A DNA stretch of 64,000 nucleotides from NCBI GenBank assembly GCA_964486845.1, contig CAZAQY010000009.1, positions 11,223-75,222 of the forward strand. The letters are read 5' to 3'. Shown here in pieces: positions 1 to 10,100 of the stretch (positions are counted from its first letter, which is position 1; each line of letters starts with the position of its first letter). Origin of the DNA: Anammoximicrobium sp964486845. Its GTDB lineage: Bacteria > Planctomycetota > Planctomycetia > Pirellulales > Pirellulaceae. The position numbers were made by a program, and so were the translations under genes. The notes beneath the pieces were generated by a model. It was given only the letters and a program-made list of their open reading frames with translations. It was not told the DNA's origin and did not search any database.

Positions 1-105
1 GCCGTCCATTGGTGCTGGTGTTCACGCCCGCCCGTCGGGTCAGCCTGTTTGTCCTTTGATCTGTCATCAGGTAAGCTGTAGAAAGGGCGATGAGGGATCG
101 CAGGC

Positions 106-2667
106 GTGAGGAGACGGTTTGTGAGCAGTATTGGCGTCAAGTTTTGCGCGTTGGTGGGCGTATTCGCCGTCGTCTTCGCGGCGGTCGTCGTCTGGCTCAC
201 CTGGCGCTCGACCGAGCAGAACTTGATGCACTTGACCGACCAACAAGCCGAATTGGCCCTGACCTTTGATGTCGCGATCCGCGAATATGCGGCGGAGGCG
301 ATTCGACCGGCGATGCAACAGCACCTTCCTCCCGGCGAGTTCGTCATCGAGGCGATGAGCACTTCCTACATCGCCCGCAGCGTGTTTGAAAAAGTGAACC
401 GGCGCTTCGAGGACTACTTCATTAAGTTTTCTTCCGACAATCCTCGCAATCCCAAGAACCTCGCGGGGCCGGACGAACGGGAGATGCTCGCGTATTTCCG
501 CCAACATCCGCAGGCGGAGTACTTGAAAGGGCCGCGGCGTCTGGGGGCCAAGGACAGCGACGAACTGGAGGAGTACTACGTCTGCGCACGTGTGATGCGC
601 ATCGAGAAAGCCTGCCTGCAGTGTCACGGCCGGCCGGAGGATTCTCCGAAATCGCTGCTGGAGCGGTACGGTTCGAGCGGCGGCTTTGGCTACCGGGAAG
701 GCGACGTGGCGGGGATGGACGTGATCGGCATTCCGATGAGCCGCGTGTACACGGCGCTGTGGAAAGACGCCGGCCGGAACATCCTGCTGCTGTGCCTGTG
801 GCTGGCGGCCCTGTGCGCCGCGATGGTGGTCGCGTTCCGGGTGGTGGCGGGCCGGCGGTTGGCGGCCATGGCCCGTCATTTCCAGGCGGCTGCGGCCTCA
901 GATGAAAACTCGCCGCTGGCCCTGATTCCCGAGTCGGGACGCGACGAAATTGCCGTGGTCGGTCACAGCTACAACGTGCTGGCAGAGCGGTTGCGGCAAT
1001 TGCACGCTTCGCTGGAACAACGGGTCGAACAACGGACGGCGGAGTTGGAGCGGGCGAACGTGGAACTTAGGAAGTCCCAGCGCGAGGCGGAAGAAGCCAA
1101 TCGCGCCAAAAGCGATTTTCTGGCGAACATGAGCCACGAGATCCGCACGCCGATGAACGCGATCATCGGGATGACCGATCTCGTGTTGGATACGGAACTG
1201 ACGCCTCCCCAGCGCGAGTACCTGACGCTGGCCCGCCAATCCAGCGACCAGCTCTTGCGGCTGCTCTGCGACATCCTGGATTTCTCGAAAATCGCGGCCG
1301 GCAAGCTGGAGATCGAAGCGGCGCCCTTTGCGCTCCGTGAGCGCGTCGGCAGCGTGGTGAAGCCGTTGGCGATGTCCGCCCACCGCAAAGGCTTGGAATT
1401 GGCCTGCCGCATCGACCCGGCAGCCCCCGACAACCTCCTGGGCGACTGCACGCGGCTGGACCAAATCATCGTGAATCTGGTCGGGAACTCGATCAAGTTC
1501 ACCGAGGAGGGTGAGATCGTGCTGGAGGTCAAGTGCCAGCGGCAGACGCCCGCCGACGCGACGCTGGAATTCTCCGTCCGCGACACGGGGGTCGGCATCC
1601 CTGCGGAGAAACTCGCGTCCATCTTCGAACCCTTCACCCAGGCCGACGCCTCGACGACGCGCCGCTACGGCGGTACCGGACTGGGGCTGACCATCGTGGG
1701 ACAGTTGGTGCGTTTGATGGGCGGACAGGTCGGAGTCGACAGCGAGGTGGGGGCCGGCACCACGTTCCGTTTCACGATTCCCTTCCCGCTGGCCCCTTTG
1801 CCCCCGGCCGGAGAGTCCGCAGGCCGGCCGCGATTCATCGAAGGCACGCACGTGCTGGTCGTCGACGACAATGCCACCAATCGGCTGATCTTGGAAGAGA
1901 TGACGCGCAACTGGCGAATGGTGCCGACGGCGGCGTCCAGCGCCCGCGAAGCGATGGACGCATTGCAGGCGGCCGCGGAGCGAGGGTCGGCGTTTCCCTT
2001 GGTGATTACCGATCTGAACATGCCCGACGTGGACGGTCTGACCTTGACGGCGTGGATCCGGCACGAGCCCCGTCTGCCGCCGGCGGCCGTCATCCTGCTC
2101 ACCTCGGCCGTTCGTCCGGGCGATGCCGAGCGTTGCCACGAGTTGCACGTGTCCGCGCGGCTGATGAAACCCGTCAAGCAGTCGGAACTCTTCAATGCCA
2201 TTGCGGCGGCGTTGGGCGGTGAAGCGGCCGAGATCGCCGTCCGCCAACCCGCAGGTCCGGCTGCCGTGACGTTGCCTCCGCTGCGCATCCTGCTGGCCGA
2301 GGACAGCCTCGTGAACCAGCGACTGGCCGTGGCGATGCTGGAAAAGCAGGGACACCAGGTCACGGTGGCGGGCGACGGCCAAGCGGCGTTGGAAGCGCTG
2401 CAGGACGGCGCGCTGGATCTGGTCCTGATGGACGTCGAAATGCCGAAGATGGACGGTTTGGAAGCCGCGGCCGCGATTCGCCAGCGGGAACGCGACAGCG
2501 GCGGACACGTTCCCATCATTGCCATGACCGCTCATGCCATGAAAGGCGATCGCGAACGCTGCCTGGAGGCCGGCATGGACGACTACGTGTCGAAACCGAT
2601 TCGCGCGGCCGACTTGTTCCAGAAAATCGCCGAGGTGCTGGCTCGTCTGGGGCCCACGCCCGGCTGA
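106..2667 (+). CDS. Heme-domain hybrid sensor histidine kinase with two receiver domains
   Basis: Membrane sensor kinase of 853 residues. One membrane helix lies at about 11-32 and a second at about 224-248. The segment between them resembles the Tll0287-like (DUF3365) sensor domain and contains a c-type heme motif C170-L-Q-C173-H174, so the outside part probably binds heme. A HAMP-like stretch and coiled coil follow, then the dimerisation box with phospho-acceptor H344 in SHEIRTPMN, and an ATPase domain with N461, DTGVGIP (493-499) and GGTGLGL (522-528). Two receiver domains follow, with predicted phospho-aspartates D636 and D776 and a YVSKP lysine near 830. There is no HPt domain, so phosphotransfer must end on REC2 or on a separate HPt protein. 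The start is GTG; an in-frame GTG at 121 is an alternative. The signal sensed (redox, NO or O2) is an inference from the heme motif. Confidence 0.93.
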   Translation: MRRRFVSSIGVKFCALVGVFAVVFAAVVVWLTWRSTEQNLMHLTDQQAELALTFDVAIREYAAEAIRPAMQQHLPPGEFVIEAMSTSYIARSVFEKVNRRFEDYFIKFSSDNPRNPKNLAGPDEREMLAYFRQHPQAEYLKGPRRLGAKDSDELEEYYVCARVMRIEKACLQCHGRPEDSPKSLLERYGSSGGFGYREGDVAGMDVIGIPMSRVYTALWKDAGRNILLLCLWLAALCAAMVVAFRVVAGRRLAAMARHFQAAAASDENSPLALIPESGRDEIAVVGHSYNVLAERLRQLHASLEQRVEQRTAELERANVELRKSQREAEEANRAKSDFLANMSHEIRTPMNAIIGMTDLVLDTELTPPQREYLTLARQSSDQLLRLLCDILDFSKIAAGKLEIEAAPFALRERVGSVVKPLAMSAHRKGLELACRIDPAAPDNLLGDCTRLDQIIVNLVGNSIKFTEEGEIVLEVKCQRQTPADATLEFSVRDTGVGIPAEKLASIFEPFTQADASTTRRYGGTGLGLTIVGQLVRLMGGQVGVDSEVGAGTTFRFTIPFPLAPLPPAGESAGRPRFIEGTHVLVVDDNATNRLILEEMTRNWRMVPTAASSAREAMDALQAAAERGSAFPLVITDLNMPDVDGLTLTAWIRHEPRLPPAAVILLTSAVRPGDAERCHELHVSARLMKPVKQSELFNAIAAALGGEAAEIAVRQPAGPAAVTLPPLRILLAEDSLVNQRLAVAMLEKQGHQVTVAGDGQAALEALQDGALDLVLMDVEMPKMDGLEAAAAIRQRERDSGGHVPIIAMTAHAMKGDRERCLEAGMDDYVSKPIRAADLFQKIAEVLARLGPTPG

Positions 2668-2680
2668 ATCCTGTCACCCG

Positions 2681-3643
2681 TCATGCCGCAGTGCGTGTGG
2701 GCTGATCGGTTGCGGGCACCGCGAGATTGGGCGGTTCTCTGCGTTCCTGCTTCTTCACCGGTTTTTCTTTCCAACGCCGGTGGACCCACCAGTACTGCTC
2801 CGGCGCGGCGAGGATGATCTCCTCCAGCACCCGGTTGTACCACTGCGTGAGCGGTTTTACGCCAGCCAGATGTTCGCTGGGAATCTGGGGATCAGCGATC
2901 CCCGCGACGCCCAGTTCAAACTGCAGGGGCCCACCGGCACGCTTGCCGTACGCCACCACCAGCGGTGCCCCGCTGACCAGCGTGAACAGGGCTACGGCTT
3001 TGTGGCAGGAGGCCGGACGCCCAAAGAAATCCACCCAGCAGCCCTTGGGGCCCGCATGTTGGTCAGCCAGCAGGGCAATCACCCCGCCGTTGCGCAGGAC
3101 CGCCTCGACTTGGGCCGCACTGCCTTCCTTGGGCAGGATGAACTGCCCGTGCGTGCTGCGAAACTCGTTGACGTAGCGGTCCAGGTACGGATTGTCCAGG
3201 GGACGAGCAATGGCGTAGGTGGGAAACCCGTACAAGCCCATCATGTACGAGGAGAGTTCAAAATTGCCGAAATGCCCGGACACGAAAATCGTGGGACGCG
3301 GGTCCAACAGGTACGCGACCATCTCCCGCTTGCCATTGAAATGGAAGTAGTGCCGCCAATTGGTCTCGTGAATCTTGCGCGGCGCCTGGGCGATTTCGCA
3401 GCCCATCAGGATCAAGTGCTCCCACATCCGCCAGGCCAGTTCACGACGCTCATCGGCCGAAAGGTCCGGAAATGCTTGCCGCAGATTCCCCTCCACGACC
3501 CGCTGACGCAGACGGATCACGTCGCACGCCACCCAAGCGAGCAGCCGAGCGATCGCGTGGCACGATTCCAGGGAGATGGCCTGAACGAAACAGATCGCCA
3601 ACCGCACGAGGAGATAGACCAGCCAGTCCGTTAGCTGTTTCAT
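2681..3643 (-). CDS. Lysophospholipid / lipid A biosynthesis acyltransferase (LpxL/HtrB family)
   Basis: Inner-membrane acyltransferase of 320 residues. The N-terminus carries a hydrophobic anchor (about 8-25). The core has the family motif H124-F-G-N-F-E129, equivalent to the H-x4-D/E catalytic pair, and a later LLADQHAG block, as in late acyltransferases that add secondary acyl chains to lipid A. It lies 9 bp downstream of the Gfo/Idh/MocA gene on the same strand and is probably co-transcribed with it; an AGGA site precedes the ATG. LpxA is encoded near the far end of this window, which supports a lipid A pathway. The exact substrate cannot be read from sequence: it could acylate lipid A or another envelope lipid. 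The C-terminal 30 residues are basic and low in conservation. Confidence 0.88.
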   Translation of the reverse strand: MKQLTDWLVYLLVRLAICFVQAISLESCHAIARLLAWVACDVIRLRQRVVEGNLRQAFPDLSADERRELAWRMWEHLILMGCEIAQAPRKIHETNWRHYFHFNGKREMVAYLLDPRPTIFVSGHFGNFELSSYMMGLYGFPTYAIARPLDNPYLDRYVNEFRSTHGQFILPKEGSAAQVEAVLRNGGVIALLADQHAGPKGCWVDFFGRPASCHKAVALFTLVSGAPLVVAYGKRAGGPLQFELGVAGIADPQIPSEHLAGVKPLTQWYNRVLEEIILAAPEQYWWVHRRWKEKPVKKQERREPPNLAVPATDQPTRTAA

Positions 3644-3652
3644 GGCGTTGTC

Positions 3653-4735
3653 CTACTTCTTCGCCTTGGCTTTCAGCGCCGGGTCCCCGCTCAGCGGCAG
3701 CGCCACACTACGACCGGACTCGCCGGCCTTGTAGATCGCCAGGATCACCTCCACGCTGCGGCGCCCCTCGGCTCCGTCGATCAGCGGCCGCGAACCGCCG
3801 CTGACGGCCTTCAACACGTCTTTGAACATCGCCGTGTGCCCGTGGTGGCCGATGGCGGCGGGGTCTGCCGCGCCGCCGCCCGTGTGCGTCTTGCCGGCCA
3901 TCCGCTCCAGCAGCGCTTTGTCGCGGGCCGTCGGTTTGGCAAAGGCCCACATCTTGATGTCTTCTTCTTCCAGCACCGCCGAACCTTCCGAGCCGTGGAT
4001 CTCGATGCGTTTCAGCGCACCGGGATAAGCGGCCGTGGTGGCCTCGATCACTCCCAGCGCCCCGCTGGCGAACCGCAGTGTGGCCATGGCCACATCCTCG
4101 ACTTCGATCCGCTGGTGAGCCAGCGTCGCCGTGTGCGCCGTGACCTCGACCACGGGGCCCATCAGCCACAGCAGCAAATCGACGCTGTGGATCGCCTGGT
4201 TCATCAGCGCCCCGCCGCCGTCCAGCGCCCAGGTCCCGCGCCAGGCCCCGCTGTCGTAGTACTGCTGGGTACGGTACCACTTGACGTACGCATCGCCGAT
4301 CGTCAGCCGTCCGAAGCGGCCCTGCTCGACGGCCCGTTTCAACAACTGGGCGGATTCGTGGAACCGCGACGGGAAGATCGTGGCCAGCGTTACGCCCGCC
4401 GCTTCGCACGCGCGGATGATCGCGTCGCAACGTTTCAGGGTGACTTCCAGCGGCTTTTCCACGATCACGTGCTTGCCTGCTTTGGCCGCCGCCAAGGCGG
4501 GTTCCATGTGGGCTCCGCTGGGCGTACAGATCGTAACTACGTCCACGGCGGGATCTGCTAGCATCGCATTCAGATCGTGGTAGGCCCGGCAGCCAAACTG
4601 AGCGGCCAACCGATCTGCCGCCGCAGGCGCCATATCAAAACAGGCCGCCACCTTCGCGTTCCGGATATCCGCCACCGCTTTGCAGTGGAAATTGGCGATC
4701 ATGCCACAGCCGATAATGCCAAACCCGGTTGCCAT
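3653..4735 (-). CDS. Gfo/Idh/MocA family NAD(P)-dependent oxidoreductase
   Basis: Soluble sugar-type oxidoreductase of 360 residues. The Rossmann nucleotide-binding motif is at the extreme N-terminus (GIIGCGMIA, 6-14). The family motif GKHVIVEKP (about residues 89-97) supplies the conserved lysine, and the block GGGALMNQAIHSVDLLLW (about 175-192) matches the substrate and active-site region of the C-terminal beta-sheet domain. No Tat or Sec signal is present, unlike the decayed Gfo/Idh copy near 25.7 kb. The ATG is preceded by a strong purine-rich ribosome site (GAGGGGAGGG) with about 5 bases of spacing. It leads an apparent two-gene operon with the acyltransferase, so a role in making a sugar for an envelope glycolipid is possible, but this is inference. 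Confidence 0.92.
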   Translation of the reverse strand: MATGFGIIGCGMIANFHCKAVADIRNAKVAACFDMAPAAADRLAAQFGCRAYHDLNAMLADPAVDVVTICTPSGAHMEPALAAAKAGKHVIVEKPLEVTLKRCDAIIRACEAAGVTLATIFPSRFHESAQLLKRAVEQGRFGRLTIGDAYVKWYRTQQYYDSGAWRGTWALDGGGALMNQAIHSVDLLLWLMGPVVEVTAHTATLAHQRIEVEDVAMATLRFASGALGVIEATTAAYPGALKRIEIHGSEGSAVLEEEDIKMWAFAKPTARDKALLERMAGKTHTGGGAADPAAIGHHGHTAMFKDVLKAVSGGSRPLIDGAEGRRSVEVILAIYKAGESGRSVALPLSGDPALKAKAKK

Positions 4736-4776
4736 CGGACCCTCCCCTCGCTGAGTTGTGAAACGGAAGAGCCCGT

Positions 4777-4782
4777 ATTATA
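4777..4782 (-). promoter_or_regulatory. -10-like element TATAAT upstream of the Gfo/Idh/MocA gene
   Basis: On the minus strand a perfect TATAAT lies about 42 bases before the ATG of the oxidoreductase. No good -35 hexamer is visible at the usual distance, so the call rests on the -10 match and position only. Confidence 0.35.
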
Positions 4783-4849
4783 AAGCCCCCGATGGAATCG
4801 GAAAGCCTGATTCCATGTGGCCGAACAACCCGCTGGCGAGGGAATCGCT

Positions 4850-5008
4850 TCACAAATCGGCCAGCTGAAGCTCAGGCTTTCGCGTCTGCAGACACTCGTT
4901 CAACAGATCCTCGATGCGGGCGTTAAGTTGGTCCAGTTGCGAGAGCACTTCGTCTTGCCGTTGCTCCAGATCGTCCAACAGGCTGCTCTTGCGATCCGGA
5001 TCGGGCAT
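4850..5008 (-). CDS. Small hypothetical coiled-coil protein
   Basis: A 52-residue acidic protein predicted to be almost entirely helical, with heptad-like spacing of leucines (LLDDLEQRQDEVLSQLDQLN and onward). The frame extends further upstream to a 91-residue form, but the first part of that is basic and proline-rich and reads like non-coding sequence, so the ATG before PDPDRKSS is preferred. No clear ribosome site precedes it. It is divergent from the DUF4058 gene and lies upstream of the Gfo/Idh gene on the same strand. No function can be assigned; the family is not recognised with certainty. Confidence 0.5.
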   Translation of the reverse strand: MPDPDRKSSLLDDLEQRQDEVLSQLDQLNARIEDLLNECLQTRKPELQLADL

Positions 5009-5187
5009 GGGTGGACGCCGATGCGTGAGGCGGGATGGTGGGGCGGGTACGGGCATAATCATCGTCCGCAGAATCCGGACGTTTTGAACCGTCGGTGCAA
5101 AGTGATTGCCGCGCCTGTTGCGCAAAGTTGGCAGGCTCCGAACCGCGTCAAGCTGGTGAATCCGTAGCGGTCGTTCGCGTCATACGG

Positions 5188-5217
5188 TTGGACGATCCGG
5201 CGCCGAGGCGGTACAAT
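5188..5217 (+). promoter_or_regulatory. Possible promoter for the DUF4058 gene
   Basis: TTGGAC at 5188-5193 and TACAAT at 5212-5217 are separated by 18 bases, about 40 bases before the ATG. The -10 is good and the -35 weak. Confidence 0.3.
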
Positions 5218-5257
5218 CGTCCGTCAGGGACAAATCGAGTTCGCGGAGCAGGACGCC

Positions 5258-6082
5258 ATGAAGAGTCCATTTCCCGGCATGGACCCGTATCTGGAGGAAC
5301 ATTGGCGGGATGTGCACCACAGTTTCCTGACCTACGCACGTGACGCCTTGCAGGAGCATCTGCCGGGCGACCTGCGTGCCCGCCTGGAGGAACGCGTGTT
5401 CGTCGAGCCGGACCTGTGCGACGCGCGCAGCATTTATCCCGACTTGCGGGTGATCGAGTATCCGCGCGGGCGATTTGTCGGCGGAGGCGTCGCGACGGCT
5501 GACGCGGCGGTCGCCGAGCCCATCGTCATTCAAGCCGGTTCGGAACCGACAACCGAGGGATACATCGAAATCGTCGACGTCGGTTCGGGGAACCGCGTTG
5601 TGACGGTCATCGAATTGCTCAGCGAATCGAACAAGTACCCGGGCGACGGGCAGGTGCTGTATCGCAAGAAGCAGGGCGAGCAGCTGCGGTCCGGAGTGAG
5701 TCTCGTGGAGATTGACCTCTTGCGAGCGGGCCAGCGCGTCCTGGCAGTCCCAGCCCGCTGGGTGCCCGCGTCGCATCGCACCACGTACCAGGTCTGCGTC
5801 GTGCGCGGTTGGAAGCGCGGCGATTACGAACTGTATCGCGCGCCGTTGCGAGAGAGGCTGCCCACCATCAAGGTGCCGCTGCGCGAAAAGGACTCGGACG
5901 TTCCGCTCGACTTGCAGATGCTGATCGACCGCTGTTACTACCACGGCCGCTACGACGACATCGATTACAACGCCGATCCTGAACCGCCGTTGCTGCCCGA
6001 CGACGCGGCGTGGGCGCACGAGTTGCTCGTGAGCCGGGGACTGCGGCCGGCAGCGGTTCCGACGCCTGTCCCGCCCCCGTAA
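5258..6082 (+). CDS. DUF4058 family protein
   Basis: A 274-residue cytoplasmic protein that begins with the hallmark of DUF4058, SPFPGMDPYLE, followed by an aromatic-rich HW.DVH segment. DUF4058 proteins are common, often multi-copy, in cyanobacteria and planctomycetes and have no established function. The middle region (roughly 95-185) has alternating beta and charged residues around VVTVIELLSESNK and YRKKQGE. The shape E...K with a nearby D recalls a PD-(D/E)xK-like nuclease core, but that is only an impression from pattern. The last 25 residues are proline-rich. The gene stands alone between two opposite-strand or separately spaced genes. Confidence 0.88.
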   Translation: MKSPFPGMDPYLEEHWRDVHHSFLTYARDALQEHLPGDLRARLEERVFVEPDLCDARSIYPDLRVIEYPRGRFVGGGVATADAAVAEPIVIQAGSEPTTEGYIEIVDVGSGNRVVTVIELLSESNKYPGDGQVLYRKKQGEQLRSGVSLVEIDLLRAGQRVLAVPARWVPASHRTTYQVCVVRGWKRGDYELYRAPLRERLPTIKVPLREKDSDVPLDLQMLIDRCYYHGRYDDIDYNADPEPPLLPDDAAWAHELLVSRGLRPAAVPTPVPPP

Positions 6083-6222
6083 CGCGGCCCGCGGCCTCAG
6101 CCAAATGGCTTGAAGCCGGCACGGTCAAAACAAACGGCAAATACCGGCGAGATATGCTTGCCGAGCGGGTCAATTCATCCGACAATACCTCCGTTACCCC
6201 CAGCCTATCACGGAGGTTTACC

Positions 6223-6420
6223 ATGACGTGCGTGCATCTCAAGCAACTGTACGACTTGTGCGTAAAAGAGGACCTCAAGCTCGGCGGCACGGATCTGATC
6301 CGGATCGTGTGCAACCAGTGCGGCGAACAGGAGGTCTGCCCGTCCATGCTGATGGAGGAGTATGAAGCTCAGCACCCGGAAGACCGGCTGGAAGCGGACG
6401 ATGCAAATAGGGATGAATGA
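6223..6420 (+). CDS. Small cysteine-containing hypothetical protein
   Basis: A 65-residue protein. The start is fixed by a clean GGAGG at 6212-6216 seven bases before the ATG; the open frame extends upstream to 6010, but that part reads as non-coding. It has C3, a DLCVKEDLKL segment, then C-N-Q-C and one further Cys, spaced like a small zinc-binding knuckle, and ends with an acidic tail. It precedes the HD-domain gene by 60 bases on the same strand. Metal binding is inferred from the cysteine spacing only; no family name can be given with certainty. Confidence 0.7.
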   Translation: MTCVHLKQLYDLCVKEDLKLGGTDLIRIVCNQCGEQEVCPSMLMEEYEAQHPEDRLEADDANRDE

Positions 6421-6480
6421 CGGAACTGCAACCATGATGGCTCGCGCGATCCTGACGCTGCTCTTCGGCTGCCCCCTTTA

Positions 6481-7059
6481 ATGAGCTTGGCACTGATGAA
6501 TCGCGACGACGCTTACGCCCTGCTGTGTGAATACACCCAAACCGAAAACCTGCGCCGGCACATGCTGGCGGTCGAAGCCGCCATGCGGGCCTACGCACGC
6601 AAGTTCGGCGAAGACGAAGAGAAATGGGGGATCGTCGGCCTGCTGCACGACTTTGACTACGAGCGGTGGCCCAACCTGCCCGACCATCCGCTGCAGGGCG
6701 CGGCGATCCTCGCCCAACGCGGCTATCCGGAGGACGTGATCTACGCCATCAAATCGCACGCGGGCGATCATCTTCCCGACTGCCCGCGCGTCTCGCGGTT
6801 GGACAAGACGCTGTACGCCTGCGACGAACTGACCGGGTTCATCACCGCCGCCGCCATGGTCCGGCCCACGCGAATCAGCGGACTGCAGGCCAAAAGCGTC
6901 CGCAAGAAAATGAAGGAGAAAGCCTTCGCCGCCGCCGTCAACCGCGAGGACATCGTCCGCGGAGCTGAAGAGTTGGGCGTCGACTTGAACGAACACATCC
7001 AGTTCGTGATCGACGCAATGGCCGGTATCGCAGAGCAACTGGGTCTGGCGCCGGCGTAG
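6481..7059 (+). CDS. HD-domain phosphohydrolase
   Basis: A 192-residue soluble protein of the HD superfamily. The metal ligands are visible in order: H27 (RRHMLAVE), H56-D57 (LLHDFDYE), H93 (KSHAGD) and D115 (ACDELTG). Proteins of this short single-domain type are hydrolases of phosphorylated small molecules or nucleotides, and many are annotated only as HDIG-domain proteins. An in-frame ATG at 6496 is an alternative start; no strong ribosome site distinguishes them. The gene is convergent with the E1-KASIII fusion gene, with about 40 bases between stops. Substrate unknown. Confidence 0.87.
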   Translation: MSLALMNRDDAYALLCEYTQTENLRRHMLAVEAAMRAYARKFGEDEEKWGIVGLLHDFDYERWPNLPDHPLQGAAILAQRGYPEDVIYAIKSHAGDHLPDCPRVSRLDKTLYACDELTGFITAAAMVRPTRISGLQAKSVRKKMKEKAFAAAVNREDIVRGAEELGVDLNEHIQFVIDAMAGIAEQLGLAPA

Positions 7060-7101
7060 GCCGCCCTCCTCCATCGCGGAAGTCACGGACGGGTGAGGGC
7101 G

Positions 7102-10100
7102 CTAACAGGACTGCAGGATGCAGGCCCCGAAGGTGAATCCACCGCCGAAGGCGCACAGGCCCAACCGTTCGCCCTTCTTCGTGGCGGGCAGGACGTCGGA
7201 CAGGCACAACGGGATGCTGGTCGACGACGTGTTGCCGTACTTGCGGATGTTGCTGTACACGCGGACGCCGATGCGGCTTTGAATCGCGTCGATGATCCGC
7301 TGGTTGGCCTGATGCGGGATCACCAGGCTCAGGTCTTGAACGCGGAGCCCCTCGCGGTCGCAAGCGCGATTCAGGCTGGTGACCATCAGCCGGACGGCCT
7401 CGCTGAAGACCCGCCGGCCCTTCATCTGGATATAGCCGTCGTGCAACAACGGGACCGTCAGCGTGCTGCCGTCCTCGCCCTTGGCCGAGAGTTCCGGGCG
7501 GTGCAGCCGGGCCCTGGCTCTGTCAAAGTGCGCTTCGCCGTATAACACCGTGGCCGAGGTGGCGTCGCCGAACAGAATCGTGGTGTCGAAGTCCTCGGGG
7601 TCCAGCAGGGGCGACAAGACCTCGGCAGTGACCACCAGGACGCGGCCCAAGGGCGTGCTTTGCAGGTAGTCGTAGCCCGCCTGAAAAGCGTACAGATAGC
7701 CGGAACAGGCCGCGTTGATATCGTAGGCTTGCGCCATCAACTCGCTCTTGTCCTGGGACAGGGCATTCAGCACCTGGCAGGCCATCGACGGCGTCGACTT
7801 GGTGGGGCTGGTCGTGCTGCAAATCACCAGATCGATGTCTTCCAGGATCAGCCCTTCGCGATCCAAGACGTTCCAGCACGCTTGCGCGGCCATGTTGACG
7901 GCATTCTCGCCGTTCTGGGCCCACATGCGGCTCTCGATGCCCGTGCGGCGGATGATGTCGTCGGCCGACATCGCCGGAACGTGCCGGATCGCGCCCCGTT
8001 CCAGCAATTCCGAGTTCGTCACGACGCGGCTGCCCGTCACGGTGGCGACCGACGAGACGCCCACATCGAACGGCCGGCGCTCCTTGAATTGCTGCGGCAG
8101 GTGCAGCGTACCGGTCGTCGTCTTGCGCGTCAGCACCGGCGTGCCGCACTGTTCCTGCGTGACCGGTTTGGGCCGCTGAGCCTGCTGGCCGGTGTTGATG
8201 CGCATCATCGGCGCACCGATTTCGACCACGTCGCCCGGAGAAACCAGGACCTTCTCGATCACCCCGGACGCAGGCGAGGTCAACTCGAAGACGCTCTTGG
8301 TCGCTTCCAGCGAGGCCAACAGATCGCCGCGTTCGACCCGCTGTCCGGGTTGCACCATCAGCTCGACGACCGTCACGGTGTCGTCCGAAGGTCCCGAACC
8401 GATCGCTTGGACGATGTGTACGCCCTCCTCCGCTTTCGAGGGTGGAATCCAGCTGATTTCCAGGTTCAACAACTCCGCGGCCGTCGTCAGCACGCGCTGA
8501 AACGAAGGCATGACTTCCATCTGATTGACGAAGTTGCAGGGAATATGCGTGTCCGGACGCGTGACGCGGCGCATGGCGACCGGGACGCGCGTGCGCTGGG
8601 CCACGGTGGCCAGGATCTCGCCTCCCAAACCGCAGGTCTGGTTGTCCTCGTGGACGACGATCAAGCGGGCAGTCTTCTCGGTCGAAGCCAGCACGGCCGC
8701 GTGGTCCCAGGGCGAAATACACCGCAGGTCCAGGACCTCGGCCTCCACGCCGGCCGTCTCCAGCGCGGCAGCGACCCGCGAGCACAACAACACGGTGTTG
8801 CCCCAGCCGACCAGCGTGATGTCGCGCCCGGCGCGGACCTTGCGCGCCGTGCCGATCGGCACGAACTGCCGGTCGACATCGGCCGAGGTCGTCAGTTCCG
8901 GGTTGTTCAGCATGCTCTTGGGATACAAGATGACCGTCGGACGTTCCGACTCGAAAGCCGCATTCAACAGCCCGGCAGCGTCGCTGGCCGTCGAGGGCAT
9001 GAACACATCCAGGCCGGGCATGTGCGCGACGACCGATTCATACGTCTGCGCGTGGTACGGCCCCAGCCCCGGCCGATAACCGCCGCAGGCGGCCATCACG
9101 ATCACCGGCGCCTGCCACTGGCCGCCCGTCCGCCAGTACAGCATGGCGAGTTCCGAGACCAGTTGGTTGTAGCCCAAGGGCAGGAAGTCCGCGAACTGGA
9201 TAAAGGCCACGGGCCGCTGCCCTGCCAGCGCCCGGCCCATCGCCGTGCCGAGGATCGTGGATTCCGTCAACGCGGAATTGATCACGCGGCCGGGAAACTG
9301 GGTGCTCAGCCCGCGCGTGACGCCGAACACGTCGCCCTTGGGGTCCTCGATGTCCTCGCCCAGCAACAAGACGCGGTCGTCCTTGCGCAGGTGGTCCCGC
9401 AAGACTTCCTTGATCGCGTCCCGCATGATCAACTGCAGCCCGTCGCCGGTGCCCCGCCGCTCGCGGGACGGATGCGTCAGTTCCACCTTCAGCGGCCGCT
9501 TCGCTTCGAACGTCGTCTCCGGGTCGGCGCCGGCGACGGCTTCCTCGTCGGCCTGGGCGACGGCGGTTTCGGCCTGCTTCCGCACCTCGGCCAATTCGGC
9601 TTCGTTCCAGCCCTGTTCCAACAGCCATCGTTCGAAAATCGGGATGGGGTCGCCGGTTTGGCGGCCTCGGGCGATGTCGTCGGCGCTGCGATAAATGGAA
9701 TGGTCGTCCGCATTCGTGTGGCTGCCCAATCGTTCCATATCGAGCACGACCAACGCCGGTCCCCGTTGCCGTCGCATTTCCGCAACGACTTCGCCGAACA
9801 GGTCATACACGCGGTTGACGTGCCGCCCGTCTCCGAACCGGATCGGCACGCCAAACAGCCGGTCGGCCGGCCCGTCCGGCAGCGAGTAAAACGTCCGGCC
9901 TTCGGTCTTCGTGGAAATGGCGTAGCGGTTGTTTTGAACGACAAACAAGACCGGCAAACCCCTGCGGACGGCTTCGGCACACGCCTCCAGAAACTCGCCC
10001 TGCTGAGTCGTCCCGTCGCCCACCCCACAATAGACGATGGGCGCCGTCGGCTGGTCTCGAACGGCCGCTGCCACGCCCACCGCCTGCAAGGCGTTGTTGG

